From assembly GCA_021323265.1 (NCBI GenBank), contig JAJTCO010000024.1, positions 1 to 42,758 on the forward strand: 42,758 nt of DNA. The letters run 5' to 3'. The notes beneath the pieces are model-generated. The model saw only the letters and a list, made by a program, of their open reading frames with translations, made no database searches and was not told the DNA's origin. The translations under genes and the position numbers were made by a program. Positions 8,089 to 16,599 of this stretch are shown here, piece after piece; the first letter of the stretch is position 1, and every line of letters begins with the position of its first letter. Source of the DNA: Pseudoduganella sp. GTDB lineage: Bacteria; Pseudomonadota; Gammaproteobacteria; Burkholderiales; Burkholderiaceae_D.

Positions 8089-8529
8089 ATGGAAGCCGTC
8101 TCCGCCGCCCAGTCCCAACTTGAGCAAATGCGCCACCACGCCAAGCGTCAGCTGCTGGGCACCGTGGCGCTGGGCGTCATGGCCGGCTTCCTGGCCTTTG
8201 TCGGGCAAAGCGCGCTGGGCCACGCGCGGCCCCTGCTGGAAGGCTCGTTCGGCACCTGGCAATCCATCTACACGCTGGTGCTGTGGGCGCTGGCGCTGGC
8301 CTGGCTGGTCGCCCTCATCCAGCAAACCCTGCACTACCAGAACATGAGCGAACGCTACGAATCGCAGCGCCGGCTCGACGCCATCTATGCCGAGCGCGCC
8401 GCGCGCGCCCAGGTGGCGGAAGAACTGCGCCAGCGCCAGCGCGCCGAGAACGAGGCGCGCCAGCGCGACGCTGCCGAACGCCCCAAACGCATCAACAAGA
8501 ACGCGCGCAGCAACAAGTTCGACTATTGA
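8089..8529 (+). CDS. Hypothetical membrane protein with two spans and a charged C-terminal helix
   Basis: A 146-residue protein with no family I recognise. Two hydrophobic segments lie at about residues 20-40 (LLGTVALGVMAGFLAFVGQ) and 58-80 (IYTLVLWALALAWLVALIQQ). They are followed by a long Arg/Glu/Gln-rich helical region to about residue 133, probably a cytoplasmic coiled coil, and a basic end RINKNARSNKFDY. The stop codon lies within the first copy of a triple 15-base tandem repeat. Conservation is unknown. Confidence 0.7.
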   Translation: MEAVSAAQSQLEQMRHHAKRQLLGTVALGVMAGFLAFVGQSALGHARPLLEGSFGTWQSIYTLVLWALALAWLVALIQQTLHYQNMSERYESQRRLDAIYAERAARAQVAEELRQRQRAENEARQRDAAERPKRINKNARSNKFDY

Positions 8530-8563
8530 AGCGTCGACTATTGAAGCGTCGACTATTGAAGCG
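8519..8563. repeat. Three perfect tandem copies of a 15-base unit between convergent stops
   Basis: TCGACTATTGAAGCG occurs three times without a mismatch at 8519-8533, 8534-8548 and 8549-8563. The first copy contains the stop codon of the gene ending at 8529. The array ends 3 bases before the stop of the convergent DUF3667 gene at 8567. Each unit repeats the codons TCG-ACT/GAC-TAT-TGA, so copy-number change would not alter the upstream protein. Confidence 0.9.
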
Positions 8564-8566
8564 CCA

Positions 8567-9430
8567 TCAGTGCGCGGTCATGATGCCGGCCGCCATCACC
8601 CCCAGGATGGCCGTCGCCAGCGACGCGCCGTGCAGCAAGGCCAGCAGCAGCCAGCGCCAGAAGGTGCCCCAGCGTCCCTTGCCGTAGACGCGCTGCATGG
8701 CCCACGGCAGGTAGCCGACCACCCAGCAGAACGCCACGAACTTGAAGAAGCCATCGGGCAGGAACATGAACACGCCCAGCATGACGAAGGCGAAGGAATT
8801 GGCGTGCAGCGCAAACAGCATATGCTCGCCGTACTTCTTGCCGCTGCCGGCATAGAGCAGCTTGAGCCACAACGCAAAGACCGGCATCAGCAGGAAGATC
8901 GCGTACGGCGCGTACTTGTAAAAGCCGGCCTGCATCACCGCGCTCTTCTCTGGCGACGACATCTTGTCGAAACGGTCGAACGCCTGGAACACGCCTGGCG
9001 CCTCGCGCGCCAGGACCTGCTCCAGGTTCTCGTTGACGATCTCCGGCGGCGGCGGCGCTTTCTGCCGTTCCACGCTACTGCGCGCGGCCGGCGGTTGCGG
9101 GCGCACGTCCACGTCCGCCACGGTCGTGTCGCTCAGCTTCAGCACCGCGAAGAAGATGATGCTCAACGACAGGTACAGCCGCAGCGGCTCGACGTAGCGC
9201 TTGCGGCGCCCGGCCAGGTATTCGTTGGTCAGCAGGCCGGGGCGGAACAGCAGGCGCGAAATGGTGCCCCACAGCCGGCCCTCCAGTGCTACGTAATGGC
9301 CGATGAATTCGTGCATGAACTCGCTGAAACTCGGTGCGTGCAGGCGCGTCTCCTGGCCGCACATAGGACAAAAATTGCCGGTCGTGCCGGCGCCGCAGTT
9401 GCGGCAGTGCTGGTCGATTGCTGGTTCCAT
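8567..9430 (-). CDS. DUF3667-family zinc-ribbon membrane protein
   Basis: A 287-residue protein. Residues 9-25 are a zinc ribbon with two CxxC pairs ([18 protein letters not shown]). After this comes the DUF3667 signature [20 protein letters not shown], then [20 protein letters not shown]. Several membrane spans follow: one near 95-115 and about four between 185 and 285. The function of the family is unknown. A loop of about 70 residues between the first span and the later ones is Pro-rich and polar. It runs alone on the minus strand and converges on the 146-residue gene with the 15-base repeat between them. Confidence 0.85.
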   Translation of the reverse strand: MEPAIDQHCRNCGAGTTGNFCPMCGQETRLHAPSFSEFMHEFIGHYVALEGRLWGTISRLLFRPGLLTNEYLAGRRKRYVEPLRLYLSLSIIFFAVLKLSDTTVADVDVRPQPPAARSSVERQKAPPPPEIVNENLEQVLAREAPGVFQAFDRFDKMSSPEKSAVMQAGFYKYAPYAIFLLMPVFALWLKLLYAGSGKKYGEHMLFALHANSFAFVMLGVFMFLPDGFFKFVAFCWVVGYLPWAMQRVYGKGRWGTFWRWLLLALLHGASLATAILGVMAAGIMTAH

Positions 9431-9528
9431 TCCGCAATGCTACCGACTTCTTAGCACAATTGCACGTGGTCAATCTGGCGACTGTCCACGCCGCGCTTCG
9501 CTACCATGGTGCGAGGAGGAACCACACC

Positions 9529-9786
9529 ATGGAACCGAACAGCAAGGACCGCGAGGTCAATACGCAGGAGCCGGTGGACCGCAGCGGCGGCAAGCGCCTG
9601 CCCCACGAACGCGACGAGTCGCCCCAGGGGGAAACCCAGCAGCGCACCCGCAGCGTGATCCGCCAGGCGGCGGAAGACATCGAACAGGGCCTGGTCGATA
9701 CCGACCTGCACGGCCAGCCGGGACTGCAAAAAGGGCAACCCGGCAACGCGCAGGCCAATCCCCTGCCCGGCACCAAGCGCGACTGA
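9529..9786 (+). CDS. Small hydrophilic hypothetical protein, 85 residues
   Basis: The protein is highly polar and probably disordered ([37 protein letters not shown]), with one likely amphipathic helix around residues 43-60. No family is recognised. The ATG at 9529 has an excellent GAGGAGGA ten bases upstream, which decides it over an earlier in-frame ATG at 9418. It ends 8 bases before the sorbosone-dehydrogenase-like gene and is probably cotranscribed with it. Such short proteins are sometimes stress-related, but nothing here proves that. Confidence 0.7.
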   Translation: MEPNSKDREVNTQEPVDRSGGKRLPHERDESPQGETQQRTRSVIRQAAEDIEQGLVDTDLHGQPGLQKGQPGNAQANPLPGTKRD

Positions 9787-9794
9787 GGCCCCCC

Positions 9795-11105
9795 ATGCGC
9801 ACCGCCATCCTCTCCACCCTGGCCGGCCTGGCCGTCGTTGCAGCTGGCGCCGCGCTGGCGCAAACCTACCCGATGGGCTGGGGCCCGAACCCGGTGCTGC
9901 CCGAGCCCAACAAGAAACTGATCCCGACCATGAACGTGGCGCCGGTCGTGCGCTGGCAGGGCGACGACAAGCCCGTGCCCGCCTCGGGCTTCACCGTCAC
10001 GGCCTACGCGCGCGACCTGGACCACCCGCGCTGGCTGTACGTGCTGCCCAACGGCGACGTGCTGGTGGCCGAATCGGCCGCGCCGCCCAAGCCGGAAGAC
10101 GACAAGGGCATCAAGGGCGCCATCATGAAGCACCAGATGAAGAAGGCCGGCGCGGCCACGCCGTCGGCCAACCGCATCACGCTGCTGCGCGACATCGACG
10201 AGCGCGGCGTGGCAAAGACGCGCGGCACCTTCCTCAAGGACCTGAACTCGCCCTTCGGCATCGTGCTGGTGGACAAGGACCTGTACGTCGCCAACACCGA
10301 CGCGGTGGTGCGCTTCCCTTACGCGGAAGGCGCCACCTCGATCAGCGCGGCCGGCATCAAGGTGATGGACTTGCCGGCCGGCCCGCTGAACCACCACTGG
10401 ACCAAGAACATCACGGCCAGCCCGGACGGGCGCTTCCTGTACGTGACGGTCGGCTCCAACAGCAACGTGGCGGAGCACGGCATGGACAAGGAACAGGGCC
10501 GCGCCGCCATCTGGGAGTATGAGCGCGCCAGCGGCAAGTCGCGCCTGTTCGCGACCGGCCTGCGCAACCCGAACGGCATGGCCTGGGAACCGAAGACCAA
10601 GGTGCTGTGGACCGTGGTCAACGAGCGCGACGAGCTGGGCGACGACCTGGTGCCGGACTACCTGACCTCGGTCAAGGATGGCGCCTTCTACGGCTGGCCG
10701 TACAGCTATTTCGGCCAGCGCGTGGACACCCGGCCCAAGCCGCCGCGCCCGGACATGGTGCAAAAGGCGGTGATGCCGGACTACGGCCTGGGCTCGCACA
10801 CGGCCTCGCTGGGCCTGGCCTTCTACGATGCCAAGCTGTTCCCCGCCACCTGGCAGGGCGGTGCCTTCATCGGCCAGCACGGCTCCTGGAACCGCAAGCA
10901 GTTCAGCGGCTACAAGGTGGTGTTCGTGCCGTTCACGGAGGGGCGCCCGTCCGGGCCGCCGGTGGACTTCCTGTCCGGCTTCCTGACGCGCGACGGCAAG
11001 GCCAAGGGCCGCCCGGTGGGCGTGGCGGTGGACAAGGCGGGCGCCTTGCTGGTGGCGGACGACGTGGGCAATGTCGTGTGGCGCGTCGCGCCGGCGCCGC
11101 GCTGA
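9795..11105 (+). CDS. L-sorbosone dehydrogenase-like / PQQ-type beta-propeller oxidoreductase, exported
   Basis: A 436-residue protein with a signal peptide at residues 1-22 ([19 protein letters not shown]). The rest is a six-bladed beta-propeller of the soluble glucose/sorbosone dehydrogenase family. Recognisable family segments are [58 protein letters not shown], and [20 protein letters not shown] near the end. Family enzymes oxidise aldoses or sorbosone with PQQ in the periplasm. The substrate here is unknown and no PQQ biosynthesis genes are in view. It lies 8 bases after a small hydrophilic gene. Confidence 0.85.
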   Translation: MRTAILSTLAGLAVVAAGAALAQTYPMGWGPNPVLPEPNKKLIPTMNVAPVVRWQGDDKPVPASGFTVTAYARDLDHPRWLYVLPNGDVLVAESAAPPKPEDDKGIKGAIMKHQMKKAGAATPSANRITLLRDIDERGVAKTRGTFLKDLNSPFGIVLVDKDLYVANTDAVVRFPYAEGATSISAAGIKVMDLPAGPLNHHWTKNITASPDGRFLYVTVGSNSNVAEHGMDKEQGRAAIWEYERASGKSRLFATGLRNPNGMAWEPKTKVLWTVVNERDELGDDLVPDYLTSVKDGAFYGWPYSYFGQRVDTRPKPPRPDMVQKAVMPDYGLGSHTASLGLAFYDAKLFPATWQGGAFIGQHGSWNRKQFSGYKVVFVPFTEGRPSGPPVDFLSGFLTRDGKAKGRPVGVAVDKAGALLVADDVGNVVWRVAPAPR

Positions 11106-11139
11106 GCGGCACTGGCCAAAAGCGCATACAATTGCCGCC

Positions 11140-11550
11140 ATGCGAATCCTACACACGATGCTGCGGGTTGGTGACCTGCAGCGCTCCATCGACTTCTACA
11201 CCAAGGTGCTGGGCATGCAGTTGTTGCGCACCAGCGATAACCCGGAATACAAGTACACGCTGGCCTTCCTCGGCTACGGGCGCAACCCGGAGCATGCGGA
11301 ACTGGAACTGACGTACAACTACGGCGTCGAGCGCTACGACATGGGCAACGCCTACGGCCACATCGCCATTTCCGCGGAAGACATTTATAGCGCCTGCGAC
11401 GCCGTGCGCGCCAACGGCGGCAACGTCACGCGCGAGCCGGGCCCGGTCAAGGGCGGCAGCACGGTGATCGCCTTCGTGACCGATCCGGACGGGTACAAGA
11501 TCGAGCTGATCGAGCGCAGCTTCGACGGCCAGGGGGCCGGCCTGCGCTAA
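11140..11550 (+). CDS. gloA: Lactoylglutathione lyase (glyoxalase I)
   Basis: A 136-residue enzyme that isomerises the methylglyoxal-glutathione hemithioacetal to S-lactoylglutathione in the cytoplasm. It matches bacterial Ni-type GloA along its length: [20 protein letters not shown] with the metal His at residue 5, then [21 protein letters not shown], and [12 protein letters not shown] containing the last metal Glu. The start at 11140 begins the conserved fold directly. It stands alone and is followed by a strong GC hairpin shared with convergent tolC. Confidence 0.95.
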   Translation: MRILHTMLRVGDLQRSIDFYTKVLGMQLLRTSDNPEYKYTLAFLGYGRNPEHAELELTYNYGVERYDMGNAYGHIAISAEDIYSACDAVRANGGNVTREPGPVKGGSTVIAFVTDPDGYKIELIERSFDGQGAGLR

Positions 11551-11559
11551 GCGAGGGCA

Positions 11560-11585
11560 GCGCCGCGCCACCGTTGGCGCGGCGC
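11560..11585. terminator. Strong GC hairpin between convergent gloA and tolC
   Basis: GCGCCGCGCCA (11560-11570) and TGGCGCGGCGC (11575-11585) form a perfect 11-base-pair stem with a 4-base loop. It sits 10 bases after the gloA stop and 17 bases beyond the tolC stop. No T-run follows on either side, but it is the only structure between two convergent genes and probably ends both transcripts or protects their ends. Confidence 0.65.
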
Positions 11586-11601
11586 ATCGGGTGACGGCAG
11601 C

Positions 11602-12915
11602 TTAGTGCTGCAGCAGGGCGTTGATCGGCTCCAGGTCCGCTTCCTTCAGCGCACCGGCGGCCGATTTCAGGCGCAGGCCATTCATGATGGTGTCGTAGCG
11701 TGCCTTCGACAGGTCCTTCTGCGTGGTGTACAGCTGGCGCTGCGCGTTCAGCACGTCGATATTGATGCGCACGCCCACCTGGTAACCCAGCTTGTTGGAC
11801 TCCAGCGCGGACTTGGACGACACTTCCGCCGCTTCCAGCGCCTTGACCTGGGCCAGGCCGCTGTTGACGCCGAGGAAGGCCTGGCGCGCCGTTTGCGCGG
11901 CCTGGCGGCGCGAAGCTTCCAGGTCGTTGCGCGCCTTGTCTTCCAGCGCGATCGATTCGCGCACCTTGCTGGTCACGGCAAAGCCGTTGAAGATCGGCAC
12001 GTTCCAGCTCACGCCGACGGCGTTGTTCTTGTTGATGCCGCCAAAGCCGGCGCCGGTCGCCGTGGTGCGGGTGGAGTTGGCCACCAGGTCCAGCGTCGGC
12101 ATGTGGCCGGCGCGCTGCTTGCCGATTTCGCGCTTGGCGATTTCGACGTTGAGCTTGGCGCCCGTCACGCCGTAGTTCTGCTCTTCGGCGGCGGACACCC
12201 ACGGTTCCAGCGTGGCCGGCTGCGGGCTGGCGATGGTGACGCCGGTGCGCAGCGGCGCCAGCGAGCTCGGCAGGCTGCCGATGATCTGCAGCAGCGCCGT
12301 GCGCTTCACTTCCAGGTCGTTCTGCGCCGCGAATTCCTGCGCCACCACCAGGTCGTAGGCCGCTTGCGCTTCATGCGTGTCGGTGATGGTCTGCGTGCCC
12401 ACCTCGAAATTGCGCTTGGCCGATGCCAGCTGCTCGGTGGTGGCCGCCTTCTGCGCCTGGGTCGCGGTCAGGTTGTCCTGCGCGGTCAGCACGTCGAAAT
12501 ACGCCTGCGCCACGCGCAGGATCAGGTTTTGCTGCTCCTGCGCGAAGATGGCTTCGGCCGCGGCCGCCGACAGCTTGCCCTGCTGGTAGCCTTCCCAGTT
12601 GGCCCAGCGGAACAGCGGCTGGCTCAGTTGCACCTGCATCTGGCCGTTGTAGTTCTCGCGGTCGCGGTAGGCAATCTTGTCGCCGGCGCCTTCGCCATTG
12701 TTCTTCATGTTGAAGCCGGAGGCGGACACGGTAGGCAGCAGCAGAGCGCGTCCCTGGGTCGTGCGTTCCTGGCCGGCCGACAGCGCGGCACGGGCGCTGG
12801 CGAAGGTGGCGTCGTGGGCGAGCGCCTGCTTGTATACCTGGACCAGGTCAGCCGCCTGTGCATTGAGCGAGAACAGTGCGCTGGAAATCAGCACGGCGAG
12901 AAGGGGTTTCTGCAT
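11602..12915 (-). CDS. tolC: TolC-family outer membrane efflux protein
   Basis: A 437-residue outer-membrane channel protein. The signal peptide is MQKPLLAVLISSALFSLNAQ-A. Two OEP repeats follow (about 25-215 and 230-420), starting DLVQVYKQALAHDATFASAR and ending in the family motif VGVRINIDVLNAQRQLYTTQ. It is the outer-membrane duct for tripartite efflux pumps or type I secretion. The start at 12915 has GGAG six bases upstream; ATG at 12921 abuts the GGAG and TTG at 12939 is weaker. It is the last gene of an operon after a methyltransferase and a rhodanese, an arrangement typical of Burkholderiales. Confidence 0.93.
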   Translation of the reverse strand: MQKPLLAVLISSALFSLNAQAADLVQVYKQALAHDATFASARAALSAGQERTTQGRALLLPTVSASGFNMKNNGEGAGDKIAYRDRENYNGQMQVQLSQPLFRWANWEGYQQGKLSAAAAEAIFAQEQQNLILRVAQAYFDVLTAQDNLTATQAQKAATTEQLASAKRNFEVGTQTITDTHEAQAAYDLVVAQEFAAQNDLEVKRTALLQIIGSLPSSLAPLRTGVTIASPQPATLEPWVSAAEEQNYGVTGAKLNVEIAKREIGKQRAGHMPTLDLVANSTRTTATGAGFGGINKNNAVGVSWNVPIFNGFAVTSKVRESIALEDKARNDLEASRRQAAQTARQAFLGVNSGLAQVKALEAAEVSSKSALESNKLGYQVGVRINIDVLNAQRQLYTTQKDLSKARYDTIMNGLRLKSAAGALKEADLEPINALLQH

Positions 12916-12958
12916 TTGCATCTCCGTTGGAGTCGTCAAAAAGGGTTAGTTTTCGTGC

Positions 12959-13282
12959 CTAGTACTTCGGCATGGAGCTGTCCACCTGCACAGCCCAGGC
13001 GTGGATCCCGCCTGTCAGATTGCTTACCTTGCTGAAACCGTGATGCTCGAGGAAGGCTGCCACGTTGAGGCTGCGCGCCCCGTGGTGGCAGATGCAGACG
13101 ATCGCTGCATCCTCGTCGAGATCGTCGATGCGGGCCGGAATGGTCTGCATCGGCATGAGGGTCGAGCCGGCGATATGGCAGGTCTCGTACTCCCAGTTCT
13201 CGCGCACGTCCAGCAGGAACGGCTGCGCGCGGCTGGCATCGTTCAGCCAGTCAGCCAGTTCCGGTGCGGTCAAGTGCTGCAT
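12959..13282 (-). CDS. Rhodanese-like sulfurtransferase domain protein
   Basis: A 107-residue single rhodanese domain. It has the family features PFLLDVRENWEYETCHIAGS at residues 21-40, the active-site loop CHHGARS (Cys about residue 65) and GGIHAW near the C-terminus. Such proteins transfer sulfane sulfur between thiols in the cytoplasm; the partner is unknown. It sits between the methyltransferase gene (9 bases upstream) and tolC (43 bases downstream) on the same strand and is likely cotranscribed. Confidence 0.92.
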   Translation of the reverse strand: MQHLTAPELADWLNDASRAQPFLLDVRENWEYETCHIAGSTLMPMQTIPARIDDLDEDAAIVCICHHGARSLNVAAFLEHHGFSKVSNLTGGIHAWAVQVDSSMPKY

Positions 13283-13291
13283 GCCGTTCCC

Positions 13292-13945
13292 TTAGAAAGT
13301 GAACGACGAAGGTTTCACCGCCAGGTCGAGCGGCTTGACGTCGGTTTCAAACAATTTCACGGTATCGTAGCCGTGCTCGCCGGTGCGGGTGATGCGGTGC
13401 GCGGACATCACTGGCGATTCGCCGATGATGGCCAGGATGCGGCCGCCTACCTTCACTTGCTGCAGCACGGCTTCCGGCAGTACCGGCAGCGAACCGGAGA
13501 ACACGATCACGTCGAACGGGGCGCCGTTGGACCAGCCCTGGGCGCCATTGCCCAGTTCCACGGTCACGTTGGCGATGCCGTTCTCCGCCAGGTTCTTTTC
13601 CGCCAGCGCCTTCAACTCCGGCGCAATTTCCACGGCGGTCACGTGGCGCGCGCGGTGGGCCAGCAAGGCGGCCAGGTAGCCGGTGCCGGTGCCCACGAGC
13701 AGCACGTTTTCATGTTTCTTGACCTGCGCATCCTGCACGATGCGCGCTTCCAGCTTCGGGGTCAGCATTTGCTCGCCACCCGGCAGCGGGATGAACGTGT
13801 CGACAAAAGCCAGGTTCTTGTAGGCTTCTGGCACGAAATTCTCGCGTTTAACGACCAGCAACAGATCGAGGATGTCAGCATCCAGCACATCCCAAGGGCG
13901 GATTTGCTGTTCGATCATATTGAAGCGGGCTTGTTCGATATTCAT
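13292..13945 (-). CDS. Protein-L-isoaspartate O-methyltransferase family protein
   Basis: A 217-residue SAM-dependent methyltransferase of the PIMT family. Its N-terminus is MNIEQARFNMIEQQIRPWDV and its SAM motif I is VLLVGTGTGYLAALLA at residues 81-96. The region where authentic PIMT has the GQTISQP active-site segment reads PLPGGEQMLTPKLEA, so repair of isoaspartyl residues is uncertain. It heads the operon with rhodanese and tolC. The 148 bases upstream (13946-14093) are AT-rich and presumably hold its promoter; I see no clear consensus. The symbol is left blank because of the altered motif. Confidence 0.85.
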   Translation of the reverse strand: MNIEQARFNMIEQQIRPWDVLDADILDLLLVVKRENFVPEAYKNLAFVDTFIPLPGGEQMLTPKLEARIVQDAQVKKHENVLLVGTGTGYLAALLAHRARHVTAVEIAPELKALAEKNLAENGIANVTVELGNGAQGWSNGAPFDVIVFSGSLPVLPEAVLQQVKVGGRILAIIGESPVMSAHRITRTGEHGYDTVKLFETDVKPLDLAVKPSSFTF

Positions 13946-14093
13946 CTTGTTGACTCGGTGAGGGATAAATAATCCGTCATTTTATCGTTGAACTGGTCAG
14001 GTGGGCATATTAACGATTAAGACAACGGATGGCGGAAAATTGCGACAGTCTGCAGATTTGGGGGGGTGAACGACCGAAAACGGCAAATCACGG

Positions 14094-14735
14094 TCACTTT
14101 TGCGGTGCCAGGCCTTGCTGCACGAGGCCGAGGAAGGCATCCATGAAGGCGTCGGCATCGATGCTGTCATGGGTTTCGCAGGAGAAGAAGCTGTGTTTCC
14201 ACATCATCAGGGTCAGCACGGGGGCGATCAGGACGTTGGTCATCATGACCGGGTCCAGGGGGCGGAATTCGCCGCGCGCCACGCCGCGCTCGAGGATGCG
14301 GGTCAGGAGCGCGCTGCTGCGTTCGATGACTTCCTCATTATAGAACTGGGCCAGTTCGGGAAAATTGCCCGACTCGGCCATCATCAGCTTGGTCAGGCCG
14401 GCCGCCTTGGTGGCGCCCACCTGGATCCACCAGCGGCGCAGCATCTGGCGCAGCAATTGGTCGCTTGGCATGTTCTCGGCGGCGGCGGCGTCGCTCTCGG
14501 CCTGGCCGATGGTCTGCACGATGGTCTCGCGCACCACGGCCTTGAACAATTCCTGCTTGTTCTCGAAATACAGGTACAGCGTTCCCTTGGAGACGCCGGC
14601 GGTGCGCGCCACGTCCTCCAGGCGGGTGGCGGCAAAGCCGCGGTCGACAAACAACTCCAGCGCGGCCGCCAGCAATTCCTGCGGACGCGCATCCTTGCGC
14701 CGTTCCCAGCGCGGCTTGGTGTCGGAAACTTCCAT
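14094..14735 (-). CDS. TetR-family transcriptional repressor
   Basis: A 213-residue regulator. The TetR helix-turn-helix is at residues 20-65 (FVDRGFAATRLEDVARTAGV, then SKGTLYLYFENKQELFKAVV). The C-terminal ligand domain is similar to those of multidrug-efflux TetR regulators. It lies upstream of and on the same strand as the methyltransferase-rhodanese-tolC operon, 148 bases away, so TolC-linked efflux is a plausible target. No RND pump genes are in the window. No good ribosome binding site precedes the ATG; the start is taken from the family length. Confidence 0.9.
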   Translation of the reverse strand: MEVSDTKPRWERRKDARPQELLAAALELFVDRGFAATRLEDVARTAGVSKGTLYLYFENKQELFKAVVRETIVQTIGQAESDAAAAENMPSDQLLRQMLRRWWIQVGATKAAGLTKLMMAESGNFPELAQFYNEEVIERSSALLTRILERGVARGEFRPLDPVMMTNVLIAPVLTLMMWKHSFFSCETHDSIDADAFMDAFLGLVQQGLAPQK

Positions 14736-14943
14736 GTTGGGTGATTCAGGTAACTTACTTATCGGTCATTTAATCTTAGAGCCCCCTTCCCACGGCGTCA
14801 AGGTCTGCCTGCCGCTGCTGCCGCCACGCCAACGCGGCGCTTGACTTTGCCCTGCGGCGGCACAATAGTTGGTGCGGAATGCGGGCGCGCTCGCCAATGC
14901 CGTTGCGCGGCGTGCGCCCCGACTCCGCCTTACTCGGAACAAC

Positions 14944-15675
14944 ATGAGACACCTTGTTTACGCGACATGCCTTGTGTTCGCCGCTTGGTGTGCGGACGCG
15001 CGCGCCGACACGTTCAGGGTCGGCTTCTACAATTACCCGCCCATGATGATCAAGAGCGGGCGGACGGGCATTTATCAGGAAATCCTGGACGAGCTGAGCA
15101 AAATCACCGGCCATCGCTTTCACATCCAGTACTTCCCCTACGCCCGCCTGGCCCAAGAGTTCGACCTGGGCCAGATCGACCTCGAACCGGGCGTGTTCCC
15201 CGGCTGGGTAAAGCAGCAACGGGTTCCCGGTGAATTTTCCGTACCGTTTGGCAAGGTGGTCGACGTCCTTGTGTTTGCACCAGGGAAACATTTTCGCATC
15301 AACACGCCACGCGATCTGAGTGGCAAGACACTTGGACTGGTCAGGGGCTACACCTATCCGGACTTGCGCGAACTGTTTGACAGCGGCGTCGTGCACCGCT
15401 CCGACGCCGTCAGCGAAACCCAGCTCATGGCCATGCTCGCAGCCGGGCGCATGGACCAGATTCTCATCAACAAGGCGGTCGCGCAGTACGGCATGCTCAT
15501 GGTGCCCAAGTACCGTGCGTTCGTCCTGGGCGACGTGCTGGGCTCGTTTGATGTGTCGATGCGCGTCCACCCCAGCAAGAAAGCCTTGTTGCCGGAACTG
15601 GATGACGCCATCCTGACGATGAAACGCTCGGGTGTCATCGCCAGGATCTACGCCAAGTACGGCGTGCAGCTGTAA
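14944..15675 (+). CDS. Periplasmic substrate-binding protein (family 3), orphan
   Basis: A 243-residue protein with a signal peptide (MRHLVYATCLVFAAWCADARA) and a type 3 extracellular solute-binding domain. Visible segments are FRVGFYNYPPMMIKSGRTGI, EILDELSKITG, LSGKTLGLVRGYTYPDL and the C-terminal helix VIARIYAKYGV. Such proteins bind amino acids or feed sensor or ABC systems. No permease or ATPase gene is adjacent, so it is an orphan and may serve a distant transporter. Its 3' end overlaps by 28 bases the end of the convergent cyclodeaminase-like gene. Confidence 0.85.
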   Translation: MRHLVYATCLVFAAWCADARADTFRVGFYNYPPMMIKSGRTGIYQEILDELSKITGHRFHIQYFPYARLAQEFDLGQIDLEPGVFPGWVKQQRVPGEFSVPFGKVVDVLVFAPGKHFRINTPRDLSGKTLGLVRGYTYPDLRELFDSGVVHRSDAVSETQLMAMLAAGRMDQILINKAVAQYGMLMVPKYRAFVLGDVLGSFDVSMRVHPSKKALLPELDDAILTMKRSGVIARIYAKYGVQL

Positions 15676-16595
15676 TTCCTGCTGACCCGCGCGGCGGCCA
15701 GGTCCCAGGCCGCCTGGCCGACGGTCTTGAACACGGGGGTCAGGGGGCCGCGCGCTCCCGCATCGGCCAGCACCGCGCCGATCGAGCGCACCTGGTCCCA
15801 GTCGATGCCGGCGCGCAGCAGGTCGCCCGCTTCGTGTCGTGCGCCGGCCACGTCGTCCACCACCACCGGCCGCGCATGCAGGAGTTCGGGCGGGAATTCG
15901 GCCATCTCGGGGCGGAAGGCGCCCACGCCGATCGCCAGCGTGTGCGGCGCCAGGTGGGCCGGGATCACGGGTTCGCGCGCCGTGGTCAGCGCGATCACGA
16001 CATCGGCCTGTGCGGCATGCGGCGCCAGTTCGCCCTCGGCCAGGGCCGTCACCGCCAGCCCGGGGTGGCGCACGCGCAGGGCGGCGGCAAACTGGGCGGC
16101 CTTGGCCGGGCTGCTGCCGGCGATGCACAGCCTGGCCACGCCGAAGAAGTCGACCAGCGCGTCGGCATGGGCCGCCGCCTGCGCGCCGGTGCCGATCAAC
16201 ACCACCGTGTGCGGCCTGCGCGGCGCCAGCGTGCGGATGCCGAGCAGGGTCATGGCCGCCGTGCGGCGCTGCGTCACCGTCGGCCCGTCGAGCAGCGCCA
16301 GGCGGCGCCCGGTGGCGGCGTCGAACACCACCACTTCGCCCTGGATCGCGGGCAGGCCGTGCCGGGCATTGCCGGCGTGGACCGTGACCAGCTTGGTGAT
16401 GCCAAGGTCCGGGCCGACCGCGGGCATGCACAGCAGCGTGCCGACGGCGCCGCCGCCGGCGTCGATGCCGAGCGCCAGCCGTTCCGGCGCATGGATGGTG
16501 CCGTTGGCCAGTTCGGCGGCGGCGCGGGCCAGGGCGTCCACCAGGGCAGCGTACGGCAGGGCGCGCGCCGTTTGTGCAGGGTCGAAGATCTGCAT
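15648..16595 (-). CDS. Ornithine cyclodeaminase/mu-crystallin family imino-acid reductase
   Basis: A 315-residue protein of the OCD/mu-crystallin family. The substrate domain includes LGITKLVTVHAGNARHGLPA, and the Rossmann NAD(P) motif is VVLIGTGAQAAAHADAL near residues 131-147. It begins 4 bases after the stop of a trans-3-hydroxy-L-proline dehydratase gene, so the pair is one operon. The dehydratase product, delta-1-pyrroline-2-carboxylate, is reduced to L-proline by enzymes of exactly this family. I infer that role rather than ornithine cyclodeamination. Confidence 0.85.
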   Translation of the reverse strand: MQIFDPAQTARALPYAALVDALARAAAELANGTIHAPERLALGIDAGGGAVGTLLCMPAVGPDLGITKLVTVHAGNARHGLPAIQGEVVVFDAATGRRLALLDGPTVTQRRTAAMTLLGIRTLAPRRPHTVVLIGTGAQAAAHADALVDFFGVARLCIAGSSPAKAAQFAAALRVRHPGLAVTALAEGELAPHAAQADVVIALTTAREPVIPAHLAPHTLAIGVGAFRPEMAEFPPELLHARPVVVDDVAGARHEAGDLLRAGIDWDQVRSIGAVLADAGARGPLTPVFKTVGQAAWDLAAARVSRNYSCTPYLA

Positions 16596-16599
16596 GGCC

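Noticed and set aside
7414..8334. Minus-strand frame of 306 codons over the VOC gene and the nadK leader
   Set aside because: It overlaps the LexA box and two better-supported genes; composition is shadow-like.
14736..14790. Possible TetR operator with ACTTACTTATCGGTCA in front of the TetR gene
   Set aside because: No convincing two-fold symmetry could be seen.
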